Shown: in pieces, positions 36,528 through 44,605 of the stretch | Layout: every line of letters starts with the position of its first letter | Numbering within the stretch: position 1 is the stretch's first letter | Source: Lewinella sp050633125 | GTDB lineage: Bacteria; Bacteroidota; Bacteroidia; Chitinophagales; Saprospiraceae | DNA length: 64,000 bases | Assembly (NCBI RefSeq): GCF_050633125.1 | Contig: NZ_JBOEFX010000122.1 | Span: forward strand, 21,540-85,539 | Reading direction: 5' to 3' | Notes under the pieces: generated by a model | What the model was told of the DNA's origin: nothing | Databases searched by the model: none | Seen by the model: only the letters and a program-made list of their open reading frames with translations | Translations under genes and position numbers: made by a program

Positions 36528-38025
36528 AAACGACTCGGTTAATTCCTTTAACATGATTGATGATTTCACTGGAAATTTTAGCCAGTAAATCGTGCGGTAA
36601 GTGGCTCCACTCAGCGGTCATTCCATCAGTGGAATTCACACAACGCAAGGCAACCGTTTTTTCGTACGTACGCTCATCTCCCATTACGCCTACAGACTGT
36701 ACAGGAAGAAGAACAGTACCGGCTTGCCAAACTTTATCATACCATCCTGAACTGCGGAGGTTATTGATAAAAATGGCATCTGCCTCTTGTAATAGAGCTA
36801 CTTTTTCCGGCGTTATCGCCCCCAATATACGAATTCCTAGTCCAGGTCCCGGAAATGGATGACGCCCAAGGATATTATCCGGAATATTTAGGGTTTTACC
36901 TACTCTGCGGACCTCGTCTTTGAACAACATTCGCAGCGGCTCAACAATCTTTAAATTGAGGTGATCAGGCAATCCACCAACATTGTGATGCGACTTGATG
37001 GTAACCGACGGGCCGTGCACGGAAATAGATTCAATGACATCAGGATAAATGGTCCCCTGTCCTAGCCATTTGATATTTTCGAGTTTAGCAGCTTCTTCTT
37101 CAAATACCTCAATGAAAACGCGGCCAATAATTTTCCGCTTGCCTTCGGGGTCTTGCTCGCCTTCCAATTCTCTGTAAAATTGGCTTTTAGCATCAATTCC
37201 GAACACTTGCAGCCCCATACCTTGGTAGGAAGCCAATACTTCTTCGAACTCGCCCTTGCGCAAAAGTCCATTGTCTACAAAGAAGCAGAACAGTTGTTTA
37301 CCAATAGCATGCTGCAGCAAAACGGCAGCAACCGTAGAATCTACTCCACCTGACAGACCAAGTAGTACCCGGTCAGTGCCAATTTGTTTTTTGAGATCTT
37401 CAATTGTCTCTTCTGCGAAGGAGGCGGGTGTCCAAGAGCCGGTACAACCAGAAATATCAATAACGAAGTTTTTCAACAAGGTCGCTCCTTCCAGACTATG
37501 ATACACCTCAGGGTGGAATTGAAGACCGTAAACAGGCTGTGAAAACGCATCCTGCTTTGAACGAAATGCAGCAACTTCAATACTGTTCGTTCCTGCAATC
37601 AGCTCAAACTGCTCTGGCAGCTCGATGATGGTATCTCCATGAGACATCCACACTTGAGAATCAGGAGACATACCATCCATCAAAGGATCGTCTGAAGCTT
37701 GCGTTTTCAAACTGGCCTTTCCATATTCTCGCTTCTGTGATCGCTCAACTTTGCCTCCGTAGTGGTTTGCAAGGTATTGCGCACCGTAGCATACCCCCAA
37801 TAAAGGGCACTTTCCTACTACTTTTTCCAATTCTGGGTGAAGGGCATTATCATCCTTAACCGAAAAAGGGCTACCCGATAGAATGATTCCTTTATAGCTG
37901 TCATCCAGCTCAGGAATTTTATTGTAGGGGACAATCTCACTGTAAACATTAAGTTCACGAACCCGGCGGGCAATAAGTTGGGTATACTGCGATCCAAAAT
38001 CGAGGATCAATATTTTTTCATTCAT
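36484..38025 (-). CDS. guaA: GMP synthase (glutamine-hydrolysing)
   Basis: 513 residues. The N-terminal class I amidotransferase has LDFGSQYTQLIARRVRE, the catalytic Cys in LLGVCYGAQY and the His-Glu in LQFHPEVYHS. The ATP pyrophosphatase carries LLGLSGGVDSTVAAVLL, and the C-terminal dimerisation domain ends RVVYDISTKPPATIEWE. It converts XMP to GMP. A -7-like TATATTTG (38037-38030) almost touches the start codon, so the transcript may have a very short leader. Confidence 0.98.
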   Translation of the reverse strand: MNEKILILDFGSQYTQLIARRVRELNVYSEIVPYNKIPELDDSYKGIILSGSPFSVKDDNALHPELEKVVGKCPLLGVCYGAQYLANHYGGKVERSQKREYGKASLKTQASDDPLMDGMSPDSQVWMSHGDTIIELPEQFELIAGTNSIEVAAFRSKQDAFSQPVYGLQFHPEVYHSLEGATLLKNFVIDISGCTGSWTPASFAEETIEDLKKQIGTDRVLLGLSGGVDSTVAAVLLQHAIGKQLFCFFVDNGLLRKGEFEEVLASYQGMGLQVFGIDAKSQFYRELEGEQDPEGKRKIIGRVFIEVFEEEAAKLENIKWLGQGTIYPDVIESISVHGPSVTIKSHHNVGGLPDHLNLKIVEPLRMLFKDEVRRVGKTLNIPDNILGRHPFPGPGLGIRILGAITPEKVALLQEADAIFINNLRSSGWYDKVWQAGTVLLPVQSVGVMGDERTYEKTVALRCVNSTDGMTAEWSHLPHDLLAKISSEIINHVKGINRVVYDISTKPPATIEWE

Positions 38026-38109
38026 GCGGCAAATATAGGTAAGTGAGGGATTAAAATTAAGGATATCCAGTTTCGATTCCTTAATTAGGCCTAATCCCTC
38101 GAAAGCAAG

Positions 38110-38676
38110 TTAATTCCACGTAAAATCTTCAGGTACTTGAGCAATTACCGTAAAGGTATTTCCTTTGTTCGTCATAATGGATTGCCATAAATCTTCTGGC
38201 TTGAGTTTAAACACATAGTTAGCATCCATCTTGGCCAAGAGCCAGGAACCGTAGTCTATTTCATCAAGGAGTTGCCCGTCAGACCAACCTGTGTAACCAA
38301 TAAAAAAACGAATTTGAGAAGGCTTTATCAGATCGGAGTGAATCAGAAACTTCAACTTTTCGAAATCTCCTCCCCAATAAACCCCCTTAGCAACTTTTAC
38401 ACTATCCTCTAATAAATCTCCAACACTATGAAGGTAATGGATAGAATCTACCTGAACAGGGCCTCCAAAGAAGACTTCCGAATCAAACTCCGGAAAATCA
38501 TCAATTAAATCATCAATTTTAGTCTGGAGTGGTTTGTTGAGGATAAAACCTACACTACCTTCTGCCTTGGTGTGGTCGCACAACAAGACTGCAGCCCGCT
38601 TGAAGTTAGGGTCGATCATGAAAGGTTCTGCTAACAAAACTTTCCCACGTTTCAAAGATGTTTTCGACGTGCCCAT
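38110..38676 (-). CDS. YqgE/AlgH family protein
   Basis: 188 residues, standard length. GKVLLAEPFMIDPNFKRAAVLLCDH, GFILNKPL, VFFGGPVQVDSIHYLH and FFIGYTGWSDGQLLDEI match the family. Its biochemical function is not established. It starts 5 bases after the fabD stop and is probably cotranscribed. Confidence 0.93.
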   Translation of the reverse strand: MGTSKTSLKRGKVLLAEPFMIDPNFKRAAVLLCDHTKAEGSVGFILNKPLQTKIDDLIDDFPEFDSEVFFGGPVQVDSIHYLHSVGDLLEDSVKVAKGVYWGGDFEKLKFLIHSDLIKPSQIRFFIGYTGWSDGQLLDEIDYGSWLLAKMDANYVFKLKPEDLWQSIMTNKGNTFTVIAQVPEDFTWN

Positions 38677-38681
38677 ATTTA

Positions 38682-39560
38682 CTATAAGCTACTACTATCC
38701 AGCTTCCGGTCGATACGACGGATAAGCCCTCTTAGTACACTTCCTTTTCCTCCAGCCTCAACAAATTCAACATAACCATCCTGTGCCATTTGCTGTACTG
38801 TTTGAGTCCAACGAACAGGAGCAGTCAATTGCTTTACCAGGTTTTCCTGAATAACAGCAGGATCAGTATGAGCTTGAGCGTCTACATTCTGGTAAATGGG
38901 GCACCGTGGAGCCTTAAAGTTTGTGGCTTCAATCGCTGCTGCCAATTTATCCTGAGCTGGTTGCATCAAAGGAGAATGAAATGCACCACCTACTACGAGA
39001 GGAACCACTTTCTTCGCGCCAGCAGCAGTCAATTGCTCACTTGCTGCCTCTACCCCAGCAATACTGCCAGAGATCACCAACTGGCCCGGTGTATTGTAAT
39101 TAGCAGGAACGACAACATCACTAATACCTGCACATATATTTTCTACGACTGCATCCTCTAAACCGATTACAGCAGCCATTGTACTTTCTTGCAATTCACA
39201 AGCCTCTTGCATGGCTAGGGCTCTAGCATGCACCAAGCGCAGGCCATCTGCAAAATCCATAGCGCCGGCAGCTACTAATGCTGAAAACTCACCAAGGCTA
39301 TGCCCTGCTACACCTTCTGGTGCAAAATCGTCACCTGCTAAAGCCACTTTTATCACCGAGTGTAAAAAGATGGCAGGCTGCGTAATTTTGGTTTCTTTTA
39401 GTTCTTCTTCCGTGCCTGTAAACATGACATCTGAAAGGCGAAAGCCTAACAAATCATTGGCTTGCTCAAACATTTCTTTGGCAAGAGGGTGTTCGTCATA
39501 AAGATCCTGCCCCATCCCCGTAAACTGGGCTCCTTGCCCTGGAAAAACATAAGCTTTCAT
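38682..39560 (-). CDS. fabD: Malonyl-CoA:ACP transacylase
   Basis: 292 residues from the ATG at 39560. YVFPGQGAQFTGMGQDLYD is the standard start, GHSLGEFSALVAAGAM holds the catalytic Ser, GGAFHSPLM the catalytic His, and NVDAQAHTDP the later conserved region. It loads malonyl onto ACP for fatty acid synthesis. Palindromic element copy 2 lies directly upstream. Confidence 0.97.
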   Translation of the reverse strand: MKAYVFPGQGAQFTGMGQDLYDEHPLAKEMFEQANDLLGFRLSDVMFTGTEEELKETKITQPAIFLHSVIKVALAGDDFAPEGVAGHSLGEFSALVAAGAMDFADGLRLVHARALAMQEACELQESTMAAVIGLEDAVVENICAGISDVVVPANYNTPGQLVISGSIAGVEAASEQLTAAGAKKVVPLVVGGAFHSPLMQPAQDKLAAAIEATNFKAPRCPIYQNVDAQAHTDPAVIQENLVKQLTAPVRWTQTVQQMAQDGYVEFVEAGGKGSVLRGLIRRIDRKLDSSSL

Positions 39561-39570
39561 ATTCTTGATA

Positions 39571-39708
39571 TTGCGCAAAAAATAAATTGAGCGTTCGCTT
39601 CGCGGCTACTTCGTGGTCTTTTGGGTTTTCCAAATAGTAGGTACGCTTAAAATGAACCACTTAGCCTACTTTTTGAAAAACGTTGACTCAATTTATTTTT
39701 GTGCTGTT
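39571..39708 (+). repeat. Palindromic element, copy 2 (folE/fabD intergenic)
   Basis: Ends GCGCAAAAAATAAATTGAG and CTCAATTTATTTTTGTGC are inverted complements; inside, TTTTCCAAATAGTAG pairs with CTACTTTTTGAAAA. Compared with copy 1 (12114-12229) the left stem changes AAGTTG to AAATTG while the right changes CAACTT to CAATTT, and AGCTG/CAGCT becomes AGTAG/CTACT, so pairing is kept. Copy 2 also has an extra GC-rich hairpin-like insert near 39590-39620. Confidence 0.75.
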
Positions 39709-39717
39709 CCTTAAAAT

Positions 39718-40314
39718 TTAATGCAACTTGGCATTGATCAGATTCAAAAATTCATTGCGTGTTTCTACCTTTTGGAATTCTCCGGTAAAAGCAGACGTTG
39801 TTGTGACAGAGTTCTGTTTCTGAACACCACGCATCATCATACACATGTGCCGCGCCTCAATAACGACAGCAGCCCCCTGTGGTTGCAAAGTGTTTTGGAT
39901 ACAGTGCAAAATTTGGTCCGTAAGCCGTTCTTGTACCTGCAACCGGCGGGCAAAAACATCAATTACACGTGGTATCTTACTCAAGCCAACAATATAGCCA
40001 TTAGGGATATACGCTACATGTGCTTTACCAAAAAAAGGTAAAACGTGGTGTTCACACAAAGAGTACAATTCAATATCCTTGACAATTACCATCTCGCTGT
40101 AATTCTCCCGAAACATTGCAGAGCGTAAGATCTCTTCTGCATCTTGCTCGTATCCTTGTGTTAGAAACTGCATCGCTTTAGCAGCTCTTTCCGGTGTCTT
40201 CACAAGTCCTTCTCGGGCGACATCTTCTCCTAAGTCACTAATGATATCACCATAGAACGCCTGCAACCGTGCTGTAACATCATCATCGTATTCCTCGTGG
40301 TGCTTGTAGGCCAT
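39718..40314 (-). CDS. folE: GTP cyclohydrolase I
   Basis: 198 residues from the ATG at 40314 (a longer frame exists). Zinc ligands are the Cys and His of LCEHHVLPFFGKAHVAYIP and the Cys of EARHMCMMMRGVQK; GLSKIPRVIDVFARRLQVQERLT is the central family signature. It converts GTP to dihydroneopterin triphosphate for folate or queuosine pathways. A -7 box TAGCTTTG (40340-40333, minus) about 20 bases upstream supports this start. Confidence 0.96.
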   Translation of the reverse strand: MAYKHHEEYDDDVTARLQAFYGDIISDLGEDVAREGLVKTPERAAKAMQFLTQGYEQDAEEILRSAMFRENYSEMVIVKDIELYSLCEHHVLPFFGKAHVAYIPNGYIVGLSKIPRVIDVFARRLQVQERLTDQILHCIQNTLQPQGAAVVIEARHMCMMMRGVQKQNSVTTTSAFTGEFQKVETRNEFLNLINAKLH

Positions 40315-40332
40315 AATAGCTTGTTTAAAACA

Positions 40333-40340
40333 CAAAGCTA
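40333..40340 (-). promoter_or_regulatory. -7 box of folE
   Basis: TAGCTTTG on the minus strand, 19 bases before the ATG at 40314. The -33 region lacks a clear TTG. Confidence 0.55.
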
Positions 40341-40451
40341 AGGAAAAGTTAGCCCTTTTAAAGCCTCCTTGTCCGATCAAGACTCAAATTAATCTAAAAA
40401 ATGAAAGGGTTATTCAGAGGCTGTACTAACTTTACGACGAAATACTTAGGG

Positions 40452-41522
40452 ATGAAGTTATTTTTATTGAGTTCAAGTTTTGCAAATAGCTGGAACAGCT
40501 CACCTTGGTTGGCCAAGGCTGGGCGTATTGCCTACCACGGTGTATTCTGGGTGGCACTGTTTGCCTTTTTACTATATTTTGATGACTCAGGTCTTAGTAC
40601 ACCTGATCGTTGGTTGAATGAGTTCATTAATTTACTCTTTTATGCGCTTATCGTTTATTTCAATCTTTTCTATCTCATCCCCAATTATCTTACCAAAAAG
40701 CGGTTCCTGACTTACTTGCTGCTGCTACTAGCCGTTACCTTGATTTTGACGCCCTTGAGGGTCATCTTTCTATACTTTCGCTTTAGTGGTTTTCCTCAGC
40801 TTCAAAATACCTTGCTTGGCAATCTTGACCTTTATTTCTTGCTCACTTTTACCATAGGCGGCGGGTCAACCATTTTGCAAATTGTTACCGATTGGTTTAA
40901 ACAATTGCGAGAAAAGCAAGAACTGGAAACCCAGACCATGCAATCGGAGTTACGCTTTCTGAAAAGTCAGATCAACCCCCATTTTCTATTCAACACACTG
41001 AACAACCTTTATGCATTAACGCTAAAAAAATCAGACAAAGCTCCCGATATTGTTATCAAGCTTTCAGAGATGATGCGGTATATGCTCTACGAGTGTAATG
41101 AAAAAAGGGTACCTCTTTACAAGGAAGTCAATTATTTGAAAAATTACCTGGACCTGGAGCAATTGCGACAGCACGATAATATCCGGATTAATTTCAATGT
41201 CGATGGGCACGTAAGTGACCAGCAAATTGCTCCCCTGCTTTTTATTCCATTTTTGGAGAACAGCTTCAAGCATGGTCTTAATACCCAGCTAAAAGATGGA
41301 TTTGTAGATATTCACCTTCAGGTAGAACAAAAATCTGTTGATTTCAAAATAGAGAATAGCAAAGGACAAACCATTGCCAACCCTGATAATCGCCCAAGTG
41401 GCGGGATTGGCTTGGTCAATGTCCGCAGACGTCTCAATCTACTTTACCCCGACCACTACCAACTACGGGTCAGTAATACGCCGAATACTTTCGCCGTACA
41501 TTTGACCATTGAGTTGGAATGA
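40452..41522 (+). CDS. LytS/YehU-type sensor histidine kinase
   Basis: 356 residues from the ATG at 40452; an earlier ATG at 40401 is disfavoured because a -7-like TAACTTTA lies between them. Four membrane helices occupy about 30-150, with no extracellular sensor domain. A short coiled coil precedes the His_kinase box LKSQINPHFLFNTLNNLYAL (phospho-His near 175), then LLFIPFLENSFKHGL (N box) and GGIGLVNVRRRLNLLY (G box). It forms a pair with the LytTR regulator 53 bases downstream. Confidence 0.9.
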   Translation: MKLFLLSSSFANSWNSSPWLAKAGRIAYHGVFWVALFAFLLYFDDSGLSTPDRWLNEFINLLFYALIVYFNLFYLIPNYLTKKRFLTYLLLLLAVTLILTPLRVIFLYFRFSGFPQLQNTLLGNLDLYFLLTFTIGGGSTILQIVTDWFKQLREKQELETQTMQSELRFLKSQINPHFLFNTLNNLYALTLKKSDKAPDIVIKLSEMMRYMLYECNEKRVPLYKEVNYLKNYLDLEQLRQHDNIRINFNVDGHVSDQQIAPLLFIPFLENSFKHGLNTQLKDGFVDIHLQVEQKSVDFKIENSKGQTIANPDNRPSGGIGLVNVRRRLNLLYPDHYQLRVSNTPNTFAVHLTIELE

Positions 41523-41575
41523 CTATATTGAATTTTATTAACGAAGTGAAAATAACCCGCTAAACAATCACCGTT

Positions 41576-42319
41576 ATGATAAACGTACTTATCGTTGATG
41601 ACGAACCTCTTGCTCAAGATGTCCTAGAGACCTATATTGAGAAAATGCCAGACTTGAATTTGGTTCAAAAGTGTAATAACGCGCTTGAAGCCAACGAAGC
41701 ACTCAAATCCAACGATATTGACCTGATGTTTCTCGACATCCAAATGCCACAACTTACCGGAACGGACTTTTTGCGTTCTCTTGTAAACCCACCAGTTGTT
41801 ATTTTCACTACGGCTTACTCCAACTACGCAGTTGATGGCTTTGAATTAAACGCTCTTGATTATCTCTTGAAGCCAATCTCACTAGAGCGCTTTTTGAAAG
41901 CTGCCAATAAAGCAATCACACAAATTGAGCTAAAAAAAGCAGCAGCAGGCGCGAGTTCCCCCAAGGAGGAACCAGAGATTCAAGCTGAAGCTGATTTCAT
42001 GTTCGTGAAAGCCGACAAGAAACTGATAAGGGTTTATTATGATGACGTTGTATACATTGAAGGACTGAAAGATTACGTCATCATCCGCCTCAAAGATACC
42101 CGGATTGTTACGCTACAAACGATGAAAAGCCTGGAACAAAAACTTCCTTCAGCTATCTTTAAGCGTATCCACCGATCTTACATAGTCAACCTGCATAAGA
42201 TTGATGCATTAATGGGCAACATGGTCGAGGTTAAGGAAAAAGGGCAGGTAAAACATTTACCTGTTGGCAAGAATTATCGGGATGAATTACTGGAGTTAAT
42301 CAACCAGAATAGGCTTTAG
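41576..42319 (+). CDS. LytTR-family response regulator
   Basis: 247 residues. Receiver domain 1-120 with acidic pocket IVDDEP, phospho-acceptor Asp in LMFLDIQMPQLTG (near 53) and the Lys in LLKPISLERF. An Ala/Glu linker leads to the LytTR DNA-binding domain (about 145-245: FVKADKKLIRVYYDDVVYIEG, KRIHRSYIVNLHKI). Cognate to the upstream kinase; targets unknown. Ends with a strong terminator. Confidence 0.95.
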   Translation: MINVLIVDDEPLAQDVLETYIEKMPDLNLVQKCNNALEANEALKSNDIDLMFLDIQMPQLTGTDFLRSLVNPPVVIFTTAYSNYAVDGFELNALDYLLKPISLERFLKAANKAITQIELKKAAAGASSPKEEPEIQAEADFMFVKADKKLIRVYYDDVVYIEGLKDYVIIRLKDTRIVTLQTMKSLEQKLPSAIFKRIHRSYIVNLHKIDALMGNMVEVKEKGQVKHLPVGKNYRDELLELINQNRL

Positions 42320-42425
42320 CACTAAAGGTCAAGATTTTGCGCTATACGTATTATTTATATGTATATTTTTTATATCTTAGCAAAGTCTTAGTGCTTCAAC
42401 CTTTTTAATCCCATGAACATGTCAG

Positions 42426-42458
42426 GAAGCCGGCCCTTTTGGCCGGCTTCTTTGTTTT
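42426..42458 (+). terminator. Intrinsic terminator of the two-component operon
   Basis: GAAGCCGGCC (42426-42435) pairs with GGCCGGCTTC (42441-42450), followed by TTTGTTTT. Also suitable for the convergent carboxylase gene. Confidence 0.9.
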
Positions 42459-42472
42459 ACAGGAGCATCAGG

Positions 42473-44014
42473 TTATAAAGGAATATTCCCATGCTTTTTC
42501 TTCGGCAACTTCTTAGCCTTGTTTTCCAACATAGCAAAGCCTTTAATTAGCTTACGACGCGTATCTCTTGGATTGATCACCTCGTCTACGAAGCCGCGTT
42601 CGGCAGCGAGATAAGGGTTCGCAAACTTCTCTTTGTACTCCTCTTCTTTTGCTGCCAGCATTGCTTGCTTATCGTCTGCTGCCATGATTTCTCTCCTGAA
42701 GATAATTTCCGAAGCACCCTTTGCTCCCATTACGGCAATTTCTGCTGTTGGCCAAGCATAATTAAGGTCAGCCCCAATGTGTTTGGAGTTCATCACATCA
42801 TAGGCGCCACCGTAGGCTTTGCGAGTAATTAAGGTAATACGTGGCACAGTAGCTTCGCTGAAGGCATACAGTAATTTTGCGCCATTGACAATAATGCCAT
42901 TCCACTCTTGGTCAGTACCAGGCAAAAAGCCAGGAACGTCCTCTAGTACAAGCAATGGAATATTAAAGCAATCGCAAAAGCGTACAAAACGAGCCGCTTT
43001 ACGAGAAGACTCTACATCGAGTACACCGGCAAGGCTTAAAGGCTGGTTGCCAACGATCCCAATACTTCGCCCTCCCAGGCGAGCAAAGCCAACGATAATA
43101 TTATCTGCATAATGCTCATGGATTTCAAAGAAAGAAGCATCGTCCACAATTCCACTTACAACTTCCCGCATATCGTAAGGCTGCTGTGGGTTATCAGGCA
43201 TCAATCCCGCCAGATCTTCTCTCAACTCGTCACCTAGCGTAAAATCAACCTTGGGCGCTTGCTCTTCACAGTTTTGTGGAAGATAGCTTAGAAGCGTTTT
43301 GACTTTTTCCAGGCAATCAATATCATTGGCTGCCGTAAGGTGAGTAACTCCAGATTTGGTAGCGTGGGTCATCGCGCCACCCAATTCTTCCGCGGTTACT
43401 TCCTCATTGGTAACTGTTTTTACCACGTTAGGGCCTGTTACAAACATGTAACTGCTCTGCTCTACCATGATGGAGAAATCTGTCATAGCAGGAGAATACA
43501 CCGCACCACCAGCACAAGGGCCCATAATGGCGGAAATCTGAGGAATAACGCCTGATGCCATTACGTTGCGATAGAAAATATCCGCATAACCACCAAGTGA
43601 CTTAACCCCCTCCTGGATACGTGCACCACCAGAGTCATTTAAACCAATAACCGGTGCGCCATTTTCCATGCCGAGGTCCATAATTTTACAGATTTTCTCA
43701 GCATGAGTTTCCGACAAGGAGCCTCCAAACACTGTAAAATCCTGGGCATATACATATACCAGCCGGCCATTAACCGTACCGTAGCCGGTAACGACACCAT
43801 CACCAGGGATTCGTTGTTTTTCCATACCGAAATCAGAACTTCGGTGCATGACCAGTGCGCCTATTTCTTCGAAGGAGCCTGGGTCTAGAAAGAAATGTAC
43901 GCGCTCACGAGCTGTGAGCTTCCCTTTTTCATGTTGAGTAGCAATACGTTTTTCCCCTCCACCAAGTTGAGCTTTGGCGAGTTTGTCTTCCAGCAGTTGC
44001 AGTTTCTTTTGCAT
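42473..44014 (-). CDS. Acyl-CoA carboxylase beta subunit (propionyl-CoA carboxylase type)
   Basis: 513 residues, the usual length for PccB. Two crotonase-like halves: KGKLTARERVHFFLDPGSFEE, VYAQDFTVFGGSLSE and SGGARIQEGVKSLGGY in the first; IVGNQPLSLAGVLDVESSRKAARF, FLPGTDQEWNGIIVNGAKLLY and RKAYGGAYDVMNSK in the second. It transfers carboxyl from biotin to propionyl-CoA, or is the alpha subunit of a methylmalonyl-CoA decarboxylase. No biotin carboxylase gene is adjacent. Confidence 0.93.
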   Translation of the reverse strand: MQKKLQLLEDKLAKAQLGGGEKRIATQHEKGKLTARERVHFFLDPGSFEEIGALVMHRSSDFGMEKQRIPGDGVVTGYGTVNGRLVYVYAQDFTVFGGSLSETHAEKICKIMDLGMENGAPVIGLNDSGGARIQEGVKSLGGYADIFYRNVMASGVIPQISAIMGPCAGGAVYSPAMTDFSIMVEQSSYMFVTGPNVVKTVTNEEVTAEELGGAMTHATKSGVTHLTAANDIDCLEKVKTLLSYLPQNCEEQAPKVDFTLGDELREDLAGLMPDNPQQPYDMREVVSGIVDDASFFEIHEHYADNIIVGFARLGGRSIGIVGNQPLSLAGVLDVESSRKAARFVRFCDCFNIPLLVLEDVPGFLPGTDQEWNGIIVNGAKLLYAFSEATVPRITLITRKAYGGAYDVMNSKHIGADLNYAWPTAEIAVMGAKGASEIIFRREIMAADDKQAMLAAKEEEYKEKFANPYLAAERGFVDEVINPRDTRRKLIKGFAMLENKAKKLPKKKHGNIPL

Positions 44015-44052
44015 ACTTATTTTGGTTGAGCTGTAATTATCGACTTGAAAAA

Positions 44053-44601
44053 CTAATTAAATATTTTACCAATTCGAGCAGCATGTTTTTCGATTTGCTG
44101 CTCAATGATGGTATTAATTTTGTTTTCAAGATCTATGTCTTGTGGTTTAGCGGTAAACACCTGGTAGAACAGGTAGTTCTGTCCAACTTGCTTTCCTTTT
44201 CCACGTTCATTTTTTTCAAGACGGGTTTGCCAAATGCTTTGTTCATGAGGAGGGTAAGCTATGACAAGAATGACACAACCATCTTCATGAAAACGATCTT
44301 CGTAGCGATAAGCTCCCTGTTCCCGGTCCAGTCCTTTTTCAAAATAAAAACCGGCAATACTGTACCGTTCCTGTGCCTCTCTGCTTTCTAAAAAACTCTT
44401 GGTATCAGCTGTAAAACCGTCTAGCCGAGAGTATACTTCTTCCATATCCGAAACCTGCAGTCGAATATCATTGAAAAAATCATAGAACACTTGACGCTTA
44501 GGCGAAAAGGAAGCGGCCACCCGATCATCTGTGCCACAACCTAAAATCAAAAACGTGATAGCGACAATAAAAGTGAAACGAAACATCAGCATATTTTTCA
44601 T
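44053..44601 (-). CDS. Uncharacterised lipoprotein
   Basis: 182 residues from the ATG at 44601. A lipoprotein signal ends in LILGC; the mature part (about 160 residues) is mainly helical and charged, with FSPKRQVFYDFFNDIRLQV and an acidic C-terminal helix. No family is recognised. It begins 4 bases after the stop of the PMT-TPR gene, so it is probably a partner of that membrane protein. Confidence 0.7.
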   Translation of the reverse strand: MKNMLMFRFTFIVAITFLILGCGTDDRVAASFSPKRQVFYDFFNDIRLQVSDMEEVYSRLDGFTADTKSFLESREAQERYSIAGFYFEKGLDREQGAYRYEDRFHEDGCVILVIAYPPHEQSIWQTRLEKNERGKGKQVGQNYLFYQVFTAKPQDIDLENKINTIIEQQIEKHAARIGKIFN

Positions 44602-44605
44602 AAAT

